Shown here piece by piece: positions 8,416 through 16,747 of a DNA stretch of 64,000 nucleotides. Both the position numbers and the translations under genes were made by a program. Source of the stretch: Verrucomicrobiota bacterium (GTDB taxonomy: Bacteria; Verrucomicrobiota; Verrucomicrobiia; Chthoniobacterales; Terrimicrobiaceae); assembly GCA_017305195.1 (NCBI GenBank), contig JAFKMU010000035.1, positions 186,001 through 250,000 on the forward strand. Reading direction: 5' to 3'. Positions within the stretch are counted from its first letter, which is position 1; the number at the start of each line of letters is the position of its first letter. Below the pieces are notes generated by a model. The model was not told where the DNA came from. It saw only the letters and a list, made by a program, of their open reading frames with translations, and made no database searches.

Positions 8416-8844
8416 CTAATACGTCGGCCAGACGCGCGGGGTGAGAAACTCCAGCAAGTGGCCGTCGGGGTCGCGGAAGAACACGCTCGTGCCTCCCGTG
8501 GGCCAGGTGAATTTGCTCTCCACCGGGATGTTCCATTCGGCGAGCCTTGCCTCCCAGGCGGGCAGGTCGGCCTCCGAGGTGGAAAAGCCAATATGCGACG
8601 TGCCTGATCCGCCGTGGGGAGGGATGCGCCCGCACGACATCTGGCCGCCGTGCTGGCGGCCCCGGCAGAAGATCAGGAGCACGCTGCGGCCTGCGACGTC
8701 GAGGGCGCAGAAGTGGCCCTCGTTGACCATGACGGGAAAGCCGAAGAAACGGGTGTAGAAATCGAGGGACCGGGGAAGGTCGTCAACCTCCAGGCAGGTC
8801 TCCAGGAGTCCGACGGATGGAGAGGACGGCGGCACGGGAACCAT
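8416..8844 (-). CDS. VOC-superfamily (glyoxalase/bleomycin-resistance-like) protein
   Basis: A 142-residue single-domain vicinal oxygen chelate protein with paired beta-alpha-beta modules: LETCLEVDDLPRSLDFYTRF, FGFPVMVNEGHFCALDV, then SHIGFSTSEADLPAWEARL and VFFRDPDGHLLEFLTP. The His and Glu positions that usually bind metal are present (SHIGF, HLLEF). The start at 8844 gives the usual domain boundary; an in-frame ATG at 8910 would add 22 residues. It is convergent with the oxidoreductase gene and divergent from yqgE. Possible roles include dioxygenase, isomerase or thiol transferase; nothing nearby decides. Confidence 0.8.
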   Translation of the reverse strand: MVPVPPSSPSVGLLETCLEVDDLPRSLDFYTRFFGFPVMVNEGHFCALDVAGRSVLLIFCRGRQHGGQMSCGRIPPHGGSGTSHIGFSTSEADLPAWEARLAEWNIPVESKFTWPTGGTSVFFRDPDGHLLEFLTPRVWPTY

Positions 8845-8921
8845 GATAGCGGCGACGGGCGCGGAAGCGATGGCAAAGAGCGCGCTTGAGCCGAGCCGGG
8901 GGCGGCGCAATAGTGGAGAGC

Positions 8922-9479
8922 ATGGCGCATGATGGTTCCGCCCCGGCTAATCTGACAGGCTCGCTGCTCGTGGCGCATCCCAGCCTGACCGATCCGAATT
9001 TCCGGCGCACCATCCTCTTCCTTTCCCATCACAGTTCCGAGGATGGAGCCGTCGGGCTGGTGTTGAACCGTCCCCTGCGCAAGACGCTCGGCGAGATCGC
9101 CGCCTCGAAGGTGCCCTTTGCTCTCCAGCAGGCCGAGACCTATTACGGCGGACCGGTCGCAGTGGACCAGGTCACGATCGCCAACCTCCAGTGGCAGGAT
9201 AGCCCCTCGTCCGTGGTCTTTCACAGCTACACCGGGCTGGAGGAGATCGAGATCGGCAATGGCTGGCTGTCGAGCCTGCGCGTCTTTCTCGGCTATGCCG
9301 GATGGAGCGCCGGGCAGTTGGAAGGCGAGATCGAGCAAAAGGCGTGGATCGTCATGAAGCCCACGCGCGACCTCATTGAGATGGAGTCGCCGGATGACGC
9401 CTGGCGCGCCATTATGCGGGCGTCGAGTCCCTCGCTGAAGCTTCTCGCGGAAGCTCCGGATCATCCGGAGTGGAACTAG
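8922..9479 (+). CDS. YqgE/AlgH family protein
   Basis: A 185-residue member of the YqgE/AlgH family (UPF0301): LTGSLLVAHPSLTDPNFRRT, VGLVLNRPLRKTLGEI, YYGGPVAVDQV and FLGYAGWSAGQLEGEI are all characteristic. The ATG at 8922 has GGAG five bases upstream. The biochemical role of the family is unsettled; AlgH was first linked to alginate regulation. The last 68 bases overlap, tail to tail, the 3' end of the convergent membrane-protein gene. Confidence 0.9.
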   Translation: MAHDGSAPANLTGSLLVAHPSLTDPNFRRTILFLSHHSSEDGAVGLVLNRPLRKTLGEIAASKVPFALQQAETYYGGPVAVDQVTIANLQWQDSPSSVVFHSYTGLEEIEIGNGWLSSLRVFLGYAGWSAGQLEGEIEQKAWIVMKPTRDLIEMESPDDAWRAIMRASSPSLKLLAEAPDHPEWN

Positions 9480-10119
9480 CCTTGCGCTCCTCGCGGGTGG
9501 TGACCCAGGCCTTCCAGACGCGGGAGGCGGCAATGCCGGACCACGCAATGACGACGATCGTGGCGATGAGTCCGAGTATGTAGAGCGTCCAGGTCACCGG
9601 ATCGTGCGGAGTGAGGCTGGCGCTGGACCGCACGGCGGAACCCAGCAGCGCTCCCACATAGGAGTACGCGGCGCTCATCGGGATGAACCCGAGGAACGAG
9701 GCAAAAAGGAATCGCCAGAACCCGATCTGGGTCAACCCGGCGGCATAGCTCACGAAGGTATGCGGCACGATGGGCGAGATGCGGCTGATGAGGATGAATT
9801 TCCAGCCTTCGCTGCCGACGGCCTTTTCCAGAGCCTGCATGCGGGCGTCCTGACCCATCTTGCGCATGATCCACTTGCGGGCAAGATAGCGGCTGGTGAG
9901 GAAGCTGGCGGCCGCGCCGAGGGTGGAGGCGGCGGTGACGAGGGGAACGGCGATCCAGAATCCATAGATCGCACCTGCGCCCACGGTCAGAAACGACGCG
10001 GGAAGAAAGAGAAACGACGTGCCGCTGAAGAGGACGACGAACCAGACTGCGCCGACCCACCCGCTATGGCGGATCCACTCCAGCGAATGTGCCAGAAAAT
10101 CGGCGTAACTACCTTCCAT
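9412..10119 (-). CDS. TVP38/TMEM64 (DedA-like/VTT-domain) family membrane protein
   Basis: A 235-residue inner-membrane protein with about five to six hydrophobic segments. It contains the VTT-domain hallmark region: LFLPASFLTVGAGAIYGF, then RISPIVPHTFVSYAAGLTQI and FLFASFLGFIPMSAAYSYVG. DedA/VTT proteins are implicated in lipid scrambling and polyprenyl-phosphate recycling. The C-terminal tail after residue 205 is hydrophilic (TTREERKASSTPDDPELPRE) and is the part that overlaps yqgE by 68 bases. The gene lies downstream of the rplQ terminator and has its own transcription unit. Confidence 0.85.
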   Translation of the reverse strand: MEGSYADFLAHSLEWIRHSGWVGAVWFVVLFSGTSFLFLPASFLTVGAGAIYGFWIAVPLVTAASTLGAAASFLTSRYLARKWIMRKMGQDARMQALEKAVGSEGWKFILISRISPIVPHTFVSYAAGLTQIGFWRFLFASFLGFIPMSAAYSYVGALLGSAVRSSASLTPHDPVTWTLYILGLIATIVVIAWSGIAASRVWKAWVTTREERKASSTPDDPELPREASARDSTPA

Positions 10120-10180
10120 TCAGAGTCGTTGGGTTTAAAGGGCGAACGTCTATGTATCTCGAAAACGCGAGACGAGGGCA

Positions 10181-10212
10181 AAGAAAAAGGCGGACAGCGT
10201 GAACTGTCCGCC
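10181..10212 (-). terminator. Rho-independent terminator after rplQ
   Basis: Nine-bp perfect arms (GGCGGACAG at 10189-10197 and CTGTCCGCC at 10204-10212) enclose a six-base loop. On the minus strand the stem is followed by TTTTTCTTTG, a canonical intrinsic terminator for the rpoA-rplQ unit. Confidence 0.9.
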
Positions 10213-10241
10213 TCTTCAACGGGAGGTATCGGAAGACGACC

Positions 10242-10745
10242 TTATTCCGTCTTCTCGGACGAATCCTCAGCCTTCTCCTCGGCCTTGGCCTTGGAAGCGG
10301 GCTTTTTCGCGGCTTTCGCCTTGACGGGCTTCGTCTCAGGTACTGCGGTTACGGGAGTTTCCTCCACGGCAACTGCAAGATCTACCCACTCGATGTAAGC
10401 CATCGGAGCGGAGTCGCTCGGGCGGGGCCCAAGCTTGATGATGCGGGTGTAGCCGCCGTTGCGGGTGGCGCTGCGGGGGCCGAGCTCGGTAAACAGCTTG
10501 CTGACCGCCTTGACGGTGCGGGTGCTGTTGTTGTGGAGCAGGGCGAGGGCGCGGCGGCGGGCGTGCAGATTGTTACGCTTGGCAAGCGTGATCATCTTCT
10601 CCGCGAGCGGCTTGACGGCCTTGGCCTTGGCCAGGGTCGTCTTGATGCGACCGTGCTCGATGAGGCTGCAGGCCTGGTTGGCGAGCAGCGCGTTGCGGTG
10701 CTCGGCGGTGCGGCCGAGTTTGACAGTTTTCTTTTGGTGGCGCAT
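10242..10745 (-). CDS. rplQ: 50S ribosomal protein L17 with an extended charged C-terminal tail
   Basis: Residues 1-122 are ordinary bL17 (MRHQKKTVKLGRTAEHRNAL, RIKTTLAKAKAVKPLAEKMI, NGGYTRIIKLGPRPSDSAPM). The remaining 45 residues are an Ala/Lys/Glu/Pro-rich tail (PVKAKAAKKPASKAKAEEKA) absent from E. coli L17 (127 aa). Similar low-complexity tails occur on ribosomal proteins of several phyla, and this one is probably disordered. The gene follows rpoA by 6 bases and ends before a strong terminator. Confidence 0.97.
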   Translation of the reverse strand: MRHQKKTVKLGRTAEHRNALLANQACSLIEHGRIKTTLAKAKAVKPLAEKMITLAKRNNLHARRRALALLHNNSTRTVKAVSKLFTELGPRSATRNGGYTRIIKLGPRPSDSAPMAYIEWVDLAVAVEETPVTAVPETKPVKAKAAKKPASKAKAEEKAEDSSEKTE

Positions 10746-10751
10746 GGCTGG

Positions 10752-11756
10752 TTACTTGAGCTCGCCGACGGGGTCGACGAGGCCGGATTCGAATTTCATG
10801 CCGAGGCCCAAACCGAGCTGCTGGAGCTTGTCCTTGATCTCGTTGAGCGACTTTTTGCCGAAGTTGCGGTACTTCAGCATTTCGGCCTCCGTCTTCATGG
10901 CCAACTGGCCGACGGTGGTGATATTGGCGTTGTTGAGGCAGTTCGCAGCGCGAACGGAGAGCTCGATCTCGTTGACGCTCATGTTGAGCAGCTTCTTGAG
11001 TCGGGTGTTCTCCTGGCTGACTTCCTCCGGGGTTTCGTCAAACTCGACCTTGGTGTCGTCGTAACCGACGAACACGTCGAGGTGATGGCGAAGAATGGCC
11101 GAGGCCTGGAGGAGCGCTTCGTCAGGCGTGATGCGACCGTCCGTCCAGATGTCGAGGATGAGCTTGTCGTAGTCCGTACGCTGACCCACACGGGTGTTTT
11201 CCACGGCGTACTTGACGCGGGTGACAGGCGAGAAGATCGAGTCGATGGCGATGACGCCGATCGGCTGGTCCGAGGACTTGTTCTCGTCGCCGGTGGCGAA
11301 CCCGCGACCGACCTTGACTTCGAACTCCGCCTCGAACTTCTGCTTCTTGTCGAGGGTGGCGATGTGCTGGTCGGGGTTGACGACCTCGATGCCCTGCACG
11401 AGCTGGAGGTCGGCGGCCGTGATGGCGCCTTCCTTGGTGACCGAAAGGGTCACGGTGCGGGTCTCATGGTCGGGGGCCTTGAACTTGACCTTCTTGAGGT
11501 TGAGAATGATGTCGACGACGTCTTCCACCACGCCCGGGAGGCTGGTGAATTCGTGCGAGGCTCCCTCGATGCGGACCGAGGTGATGGCGGCGCCTTCCAG
11601 CGAGGAGAGGAGCACGCGGCGCAGCGAGTTGCCGAGCGTGTGGCCGTAACCGGCTTCGAAGGGTTCCGCGACGAACTTCGCGTACGTGTCTGTAGCCGTT
11701 GCCTCATCTTTGGTGAGGCTCTTGGGCATTTCGAATCGTCCGAGACGAATTGGCAT
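10752..11756 (-). CDS. rpoA: DNA-directed RNA polymerase subunit alpha
   Basis: A 334-residue alpha subunit. The N-terminal dimerisation domain contains FEAGYGHTLGNSLRRVLLSS and GVVEDVVDIILNLKKV. A linker follows, then the C-terminal DNA/activator-binding domain (LSVRAANCLNNANITTVGQL, YRNFGKKSLNEIKDKLQQLG). Length and motifs are complete. It is cotranscribed with rplQ. The usual upstream partners rpsM, rpsK and rpsD are not next to it; the upstream gene is a phosphosugar mutase separated by 163 bases. Confidence 0.98.
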   Translation of the reverse strand: MPIRLGRFEMPKSLTKDEATATDTYAKFVAEPFEAGYGHTLGNSLRRVLLSSLEGAAITSVRIEGASHEFTSLPGVVEDVVDIILNLKKVKFKAPDHETRTVTLSVTKEGAITAADLQLVQGIEVVNPDQHIATLDKKQKFEAEFEVKVGRGFATGDENKSSDQPIGVIAIDSIFSPVTRVKYAVENTRVGQRTDYDKLILDIWTDGRITPDEALLQASAILRHHLDVFVGYDDTKVEFDETPEEVSQENTRLKKLLNMSVNEIELSVRAANCLNNANITTVGQLAMKTEAEMLKYRNFGKKSLNEIKDKLQQLGLGLGMKFESGLVDPVGELK

Positions 11757-11891
11757 GGGATACTTATTCTTTTCGCCGGGTTTCCCTGTGCGCTAGTGGC
11801 AGATCATCGAAGATGCCTGCCGCAGGACCAACGGCGCGTTATTTCAGCGCAAGGGTGGACACGCTAGTCGCACCCTGCGCGAAAGCAAGGA

Positions 11892-11912
11892 GAAAATACC
11901 GGGAATTCCCGG
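11892..11912 (-). terminator. Short candidate terminator after the phosphosugar mutase gene
   Basis: CCGGG-AATT-CCCGG (11899-11912) is a perfect palindrome. On the minus strand it is followed by TATTTTCT. The stem is only five G/C pairs with a four-base loop, so this is a weak intrinsic terminator candidate that would separate the mutase from rpoA. Confidence 0.4.
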
Positions 11913-11919
11913 GCCGGAG

Positions 11920-13881
11920 TTACTTCAATCGGGCGTCGGCGTCGGCCTTGAGGGTCTCCCAGAGGCTCTGGATGGAGGCGGCGACCCTGGTCTTGATCGC
12001 GGCAAGCTCCTCGGCGGTAAAGGATTGTCCCTCGGCGGGCTTCTGCGCGGCGAACATGTAGTACTTGATCTTGGGCTCGGTGCCGGACGGGCGCACCGCG
12101 ATGCGGCGGTTGTCGGCGAGCGTGATCATGAGCATGGCCTCGGCCGGGATGCGGACGCCCTCGCTGTCGTAAATCTCCTCGGTGGCGAAGTTCTGAACGG
12201 AAACCACGGCGGCTCCGTCGAGGGTGGTCGGCGGGTTGGCGGCGTAGGAGTCGACGAGCTTCTTGATCTGGGCGGCGCCTTCCGCGCCTTCCATGGTGAG
12301 GGATTCGCCGCGCTCGAGGTAGTAGCCATACTCGCGGTAGATGTTGTCGAGGAGGCCGACGAGGGTGAGTCCCTGCGACTTCGCGTAGGCGGCGACCTCG
12401 GCGATCATCACGGCGGCGGAGTTGCCGTCCTTGTCGCGGACGAAATCGGAGCCGCTGTACCCGTAGCTCTCCTCGCCGCCGAAGACGTAGAGCGAGGAGT
12501 GCTTGATACGCAGGTCGCGGGTGGTTTCCTCGGAGAGCTGGCGATAGTTCTGGCGCAGTTCGGCGGGAATCTGCTCCTCGTACTTGCCGAGCTTCTCGCC
12601 GATGTACTTGAACCCGGTGAGCGTCTCGACGGTGCGGAGGCCGAATTTTTCGGCGATGGCCTTCTGCAAGTCGGTGGTGACGAAGGTCTTGATGATGACG
12701 CCGCGCGAGGCGTTTTCCTTGGTCAGGATGACGAGGGCAAAGTGCTGCGAGGCGCGATACCACGCCATGAGCGAGCCGATCTGGTTGCCGGTGAGGAGGA
12801 CCATCTTGCCCTCGTCATTGCGAACGGCGATGCCCATGCGATCGTCATCCGGGTCGGTGGCGATCACGAGATCGGAGCCGGTTTCCTCGGCCAGCTTGAC
12901 CGCGAGGCTGAGGGCCTCGGCGTTCTCCGGGTTGGGCGACTTGACGGTCGGGAAGCGGCCATCCGGCACCTCCTGCGACTCGACGGTGAGAAACTGGAAG
13001 CCGAGGCGCTGAAGCATCGGCTTGATGATGACGCCGCCCACGCCGTGCAGCGGGGTGTAGACGACCTTGAGGGAATTCTCCTTGCGGATGAGCTCGGGGT
13101 TGAGCGGGAGCTTTTCGAGACGAGCCATGTAGGCCTCGTCGACTTCCTCGCCCATGGGAATGACCTTGCCCTGCTCGGCGGCTGTGACGGGGGCGTAGTT
13201 GTCGCTCTCGACGGCGTTCACCTTGTCGATGATCGCGGAGGCGTGAGGCTCGGTCACCTGGCAGCCGTCTTCAAAGTAGACCTTGTAGCCGTTGTACTGA
13301 GGCGGGTTGTGGCTGGCCGTGATGTTGATGCCGGCCTGGGAATTCGTATAGCGAACGGCAAAGGACAGCTCAGGAGTCGAGCGGGGCCCCTCGAAAAGAT
13401 AGGCGTCCACGCCATTCTCCACCATGACCTTGGCGGCCAGTTCGGCGAATTCCCGGGAGAAATAGCGGGTGTCGTGGCTGATGCAGATGGAGGGCTTGCC
13501 CTCGCGTCCGCTGCGGGCGAAGTGCTCCTTCACATAGGCGACCAGACCCTGGGTGGCCCGGCTGATGTTGTAGTAGTTCATCGCGTTGGTTCCCACACAG
13601 GGGAACTCCGGGCGATCGAGAGGCTGGAGTGTGCCAGCCTCGACCTTGGTGAGGGTCGCGCCGATGGTCTTGCCCCGGAGGCCGCCCGTGCCGAAGGCGA
13701 GCGTGCGGAAGAACCTGTTGTCCAACTCCTTCCAGTTTTCCGTTTCCACCAGTTCCCGGATCACCGCCTCGTTGAGGGGCGACGTGCTCTTGCTGAGCAG
13801 GGCCTGGATATTCTTGGCTGAAGACTCGAGAATTTTTCCGGCCGCGGCCGCGGCGGCAATCGTGGTGGTAAGCTCGCTCAT
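11920..13881 (-). CDS. Phospho-sugar mutase (phosphoglucomutase/phosphomannomutase family)
   Basis: A 653-residue alpha-D-phosphohexomutase. The four family signatures are present in order: the phosphoserine loop ITASHNPPQYNGYK, the metal-binding loop ATDPDDDRMG, the sugar-specificity loop FGGEESYGY, and the phosphate-binding loop RPSGTEPKIKYY near the C terminus. It interconverts hexose 1- and 6-phosphates in the cytoplasm. It is about 80-100 residues longer than most PgcA-type enzymes, mainly through the first 50 residues and the helical C-terminal end. The ATG at 13881 begins MSELTT; an in-frame start 35 codons upstream gives no recognisable sequence. It is divergent from the aminomutase gene. 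Confidence 0.92.
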   Translation of the reverse strand: MSELTTTIAAAAAAGKILESSAKNIQALLSKSTSPLNEAVIRELVETENWKELDNRFFRTLAFGTGGLRGKTIGATLTKVEAGTLQPLDRPEFPCVGTNAMNYYNISRATQGLVAYVKEHFARSGREGKPSICISHDTRYFSREFAELAAKVMVENGVDAYLFEGPRSTPELSFAVRYTNSQAGINITASHNPPQYNGYKVYFEDGCQVTEPHASAIIDKVNAVESDNYAPVTAAEQGKVIPMGEEVDEAYMARLEKLPLNPELIRKENSLKVVYTPLHGVGGVIIKPMLQRLGFQFLTVESQEVPDGRFPTVKSPNPENAEALSLAVKLAEETGSDLVIATDPDDDRMGIAVRNDEGKMVLLTGNQIGSLMAWYRASQHFALVILTKENASRGVIIKTFVTTDLQKAIAEKFGLRTVETLTGFKYIGEKLGKYEEQIPAELRQNYRQLSEETTRDLRIKHSSLYVFGGEESYGYSGSDFVRDKDGNSAAVMIAEVAAYAKSQGLTLVGLLDNIYREYGYYLERGESLTMEGAEGAAQIKKLVDSYAANPPTTLDGAAVVSVQNFATEEIYDSEGVRIPAEAMLMITLADNRRIAVRPSGTEPKIKYYMFAAQKPAEGQSFTAEELAAIKTRVAASIQSLWETLKADADARLK

Positions 13882-13974
13882 TGCAGGGAAGCTTCTGCCT
13901 ACCAGCACCCGGCTCAAATGTCGAGGCGGTGAAATTTCTTTCGTCCCCGAGGCCGGGATGAGGCCACACCCCTG

Positions 13975-14002
13975 TTGACAACGCACCCGGGCCGCCTAGC
14001 CT
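13975..14002 (+). promoter_or_regulatory. Candidate sigma-70 promoter of the aminomutase gene
   Basis: A consensus -35 box TTGACA (13975-13980) is followed after 16 bases by TAGCCT (13997-14002). The expected transcription start is within about 10 bases of the ATG at 14017, which would make a very short leader. That fits the absence of a ribosome-binding site there. Confidence 0.4.
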
Positions 14003-14016
14003 ATTTCGCACAGAAA

Positions 14017-15198
14017 ATGTCTCACCCTATCCGACCCTCGGACGCGCGGTTTGTCTCCCATGCGCCCGGTCACTGGCCTGATGTGGCGCCTGAACAGTGG
14101 AATGACTGGAAATGGCAGTTGAAGAACCGCGTAACGACTCTGGCCCGTCTGGAAGAGTTGATCCCGCTCACGACCGAGGAGCGCGCGGGTGTCCTGCTCG
14201 CGGGCAACAAGCTGTCGCTCGCCATCACGCCGCACTTTTTCAACCTGATCGAGCCGGATAATCCGGATTGCCCGATCCGCCGCCAGGTCATTCCTCGCAT
14301 GGAGGAGGGATACACCGCCCCGTGGGAAATGGCTGATCCCTGCGGCGAAGACAGCCACATGCCCGTGCCGGGGCTCGTCCACCGCTACCCGGACCGCGTG
14401 CTCTTCCTCGTGACCGACCGCTGCGCCTCGTATTGCCGCTACTGCACCCGCAGCCGCGTGGTGAGCGGGGCGGGGGAGCAGGAATTGCACACGGACTTCG
14501 ACGAAGCCTTTGCCTACCTCGAGAAACACACCGAGGTGCGCGATGTGCTTTTCTCCGGCGGCGACGCGCTGCTGCTCTCGGATGAAAAGCTGGAGCGCCT
14601 GCTCAGCCGCGTACGTGCCATCCCGCATATCGAGTTTGTCCGCATCGGCACCCGGGTGCCGATCTTTCTCCCTCAGCGCATTACGCCGGAGCTGTGCCGG
14701 ATGCTGCAAAAGTACCATCCGCTCTGGATGAGCGTGCATGTGAACCATCCGCGCGAGTTGACCACCGAGGTGCGCGAGGCGCTGGGGCGTCTGGTGGATC
14801 ATGGCATCCCGCTCGGCAACCAGAGCGTCTTCCTCGCCGGGGTGAATGACGACGTCGACACCATGCGCGAGCTGGTGCACAAGCTCCTGCTTTGCCGCGT
14901 GCGCCCGTATTATCTTTACCAGTGCGATCTCATTCAGGGTTCCTCGCATCTGCGCTCCTCCGTGGCGAAGGGTGTCGAGATCATCGAGGCGCTGCGCGGG
15001 TTCACCTCGGGGTATGCGGTGCCGCAGTTTGTCATCGACGCTCCCGGCGGCGGCGGCAAGGTGCCGATCAATCCCTCGTACGTGCTCTACCACGACCAGG
15101 AAAAGGTGGTGATTCGCAACTACGAAGGGAAGATCTTCGAGTACCCCGAGGCCGGTCTCCCGGTCGTCAGCCATCGCGAGGTCGAGCTGTTTCGCTAA
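14017..15198 (+). CDS. kamA: KamA-family radical SAM protein (lysine 2,3-aminomutase)
   Basis: A 393-residue radical SAM, PLP-dependent aminomutase. Diagnostic parts are WNDWKWQLKNRVTTLARLEE and AITPHFFNLIEPDNPDCPIR at the N terminus, the cluster motif CASYCRYCTRSR (CxxxCxxC), and the PLP-lysine loop PGGGGKVPINPSYV near residue 350. Family members convert L-alpha-lysine to beta-lysine for catabolism, for osmolytes (N-acetyl-beta-lysine) or, in the shorter EpmB branch, for EF-P modification. The length favours a full KamA over EpmB, but specificity is not proven. No epmA or lysine-fermentation genes are adjacent. Confidence 0.85.
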   Translation: MSHPIRPSDARFVSHAPGHWPDVAPEQWNDWKWQLKNRVTTLARLEELIPLTTEERAGVLLAGNKLSLAITPHFFNLIEPDNPDCPIRRQVIPRMEEGYTAPWEMADPCGEDSHMPVPGLVHRYPDRVLFLVTDRCASYCRYCTRSRVVSGAGEQELHTDFDEAFAYLEKHTEVRDVLFSGGDALLLSDEKLERLLSRVRAIPHIEFVRIGTRVPIFLPQRITPELCRMLQKYHPLWMSVHVNHPRELTTEVREALGRLVDHGIPLGNQSVFLAGVNDDVDTMRELVHKLLLCRVRPYYLYQCDLIQGSSHLRSSVAKGVEIIEALRGFTSGYAVPQFVIDAPGGGGKVPINPSYVLYHDQEKVVIRNYEGKIFEYPEAGLPVVSHREVELFR

Positions 15199-15206
15199 CA
15201 AAAGTG

Positions 15207-15228
15207 AGCCCCATCGCAAGGTGGGGCT
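15207..15228 (+). terminator. Hairpin after the aminomutase gene
   Basis: AGCCCCA (15207-15213) and TGGGGCT (15222-15228) form a seven-bp stem with an eight-base loop, eight bases after the stop codon. There is no T-tract after it, so it could be a weak terminator or a 3'-end stabiliser. Confidence 0.4.
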
Positions 15229-15295
15229 AAACTAACGCAAGCGTCCGGCAGCGGAGGTTGGTGATTTGAGGCATAGATGGCGCACGTTCGCCAAC

Positions 15296-16288
15296 ATGAG
15301 TGCCGAAGCCGCCACAACTCCGGAAATCGCCCTGGTCAAACCCAGGCCCCTGCCAGTCTGGGTCAAGTCTGCGCTGGGTGTTGCGCTGCTGGCGCTCGTC
15401 GCGCTGATGGCGTGGGTTTTCCTGACATCGGGCGGGAGTCCCGACCCGACGACGAGGCAGGACGGTTCGCTCGCCGCGATTCTCGATATCGGCGTGCTGG
15501 TTTTCCGCGAGGGGCTGGAGTGCATCCTCGTCCTGGCGGCCATCACGGCCAGCATGGTGGGCAAGAATGAAGGCGGGCGCAAGATGGTCGGGGTCGGCGC
15601 GGGCGTCGGCGCCTTTGTCACGGTCATCACCTGGTTTATTGCCATCAATGTCGTTCATGATCTCTCGGCCAATCTCGATGCTCTCCAGGTGCAGGCGTGG
15701 ACGGGACTGCTCGCCGTCATCGTCCTCCTCATCGTCATGAACTGGTTTTTCCACAAGCTCTACTGGGGTGGGTGGATCGCCATGCACAACAAGAAGAAAA
15801 AGGAACTGCTGGCGAGCGAGCAAAAGCACGAGGTCACGGCGGCTCGCGTGGCCTGGGGGCTTGGTTTGCTGGGGTTTGCCTCCTTCTACCGCGAGGGGGT
15901 GGAGGTGGTGCTGTTTCTGCAATCGTATTGCCTGCGCCTTGGCGCGCAGACGGTTTATCTCGGTGCGCTGGTCGGTGTCTTTTTTGCGGGCATCGTGGCC
16001 ATCCTGACCTTTATTGCGCATCACAAGCTGCCCTATCGCCGCATGCTGGAACTGACGGGTATCATGCTCGGCGGCGTGCTGCTCATCATGGTGGGCGAGC
16101 AGGCGCAGGAGATGCAGCTCGCGCACTGGATTCCCACCACGGAAATCCCGTGGCTCTCGTGGATGCCAGACTGGCTGGGGCTGTGGTTCTCCGTGTTTCC
16201 CACGGTGGAAACCCTGGCGGCGCAGGCCATCGCCGCGGCACTTGTCATCGGCTCGTTCTTCCTCGCGAAGAAGCAGAGCGAAAGCTAA
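15296..16288 (+). CDS. FTR1-family iron permease
   Basis: A 330-residue inner-membrane protein with an N-terminal hydrophobic segment and about six more. It carries the two RExxE iron-binding motifs that define FTR1/EfeU permeases: VFREGLECILVLAA and FYREGVEVVLFLQS. These translocate iron across the inner membrane, normally Fe(III) after oxidation of Fe(II). The usual partners EfeO and EfeB are not adjacent. Instead two flavodoxins and a ferritin follow at once, and a heme protein after that, so this appears to head an iron import, reduction and storage unit. The ATG at 15296 is chosen; a TTG ten codons upstream is possible. Confidence 0.88.
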   Translation: MSAEAATTPEIALVKPRPLPVWVKSALGVALLALVALMAWVFLTSGGSPDPTTRQDGSLAAILDIGVLVFREGLECILVLAAITASMVGKNEGGRKMVGVGAGVGAFVTVITWFIAINVVHDLSANLDALQVQAWTGLLAVIVLLIVMNWFFHKLYWGGWIAMHNKKKKELLASEQKHEVTAARVAWGLGLLGFASFYREGVEVVLFLQSYCLRLGAQTVYLGALVGVFFAGIVAILTFIAHHKLPYRRMLELTGIMLGGVLLIMVGEQAQEMQLAHWIPTTEIPWLSWMPDWLGLWFSVFPTVETLAAQAIAAALVIGSFFLAKKQSES

Positions 16289-16294
16289 TACTTT

Positions 16295-16747
16295 ATGATA
16301 ACCATATTCTTCGCGACCCAGACGGGAAATGCCGAGGAGAGCGCTGAGACCCTTCTCAAGCGCCTGACCGGGGGCGGCCTCGCCGCCCGCACCAAAACCC
16401 TCTATGACTACAAGGCTGGCAAGCTCGCTGAAGAGCAGGTTGCCGTGTTTGTCGTCAGCACCTTCGGCGATGGCGAGCCGCCGGATGACGCGATTCCTTT
16501 CCACGAGGGTTTGCAGGCCATGGCCGATGGCTCGCTGCCGGGACTCAAATACGCCGTCTTTGCGCTGGGTGACAAATGCTACGACGAGTTTTGCAAGTTC
16601 GGCCGCGACATCGACACGCAGCTTGAGCGGCTGGGAGCGGAGCGCCTCATCGCCATGGAGGAGTGCGATCTCGACCAGGATGTGAAGCTCGCGCCGTGGG
16701 CGGATCAACTCGTCCCGCGCCTCGCGGAGAAAGTCGAGGCGGCATGA
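16295..16747 (+). CDS. Flavodoxin
   Basis: A 150-residue FMN-binding flavodoxin. The phosphate loop is FFATQTGNAEESAETL. The flavin-contacting loops STFGDGEPPDDA and LGDKCYDEFCKFG are intact and resemble the flavodoxin domain of sulfite and cytochrome P450 reductases. It begins 6 bases after the FTR1 gene and overlaps the next gene by 4 bases, so it belongs to the iron unit. A natural role is electron delivery for Fe(III) reduction, during uptake or for release from the ferritin downstream. That role is inferred from position. Confidence 0.87.
   Translation: MITIFFATQTGNAEESAETLLKRLTGGGLAARTKTLYDYKAGKLAEEQVAVFVVSTFGDGEPPDDAIPFHEGLQAMADGSLPGLKYAVFALGDKCYDEFCKFGRDIDTQLERLGAERLIAMEECDLDQDVKLAPWADQLVPRLAEKVEAA

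Noticed and set aside
8719..8760. A TTCTACAC-like sequence on the minus strand within the VOC gene
   Set aside because: It encodes the conserved FYTR residues of that protein and lacks the second half of the operator motif; a similar case at 19984-19996 encodes FYTR in the aldehyde dehydrogenase.
10533..11867. A 444-codon open frame antisense to rpoA
   Set aside because: rpoA is certain, and the antisense product is a repetitive Leu/Val/Asp/Glu sequence typical of a shadow frame.
12025..13821. A 598-codon open frame antisense to the phosphosugar mutase gene
   Set aside because: It is the mirror of a gene with all four mutase signatures; long antisense frames are expected in GC-rich DNA, and its protein is low-complexity Val/Asp/Leu with no domain.
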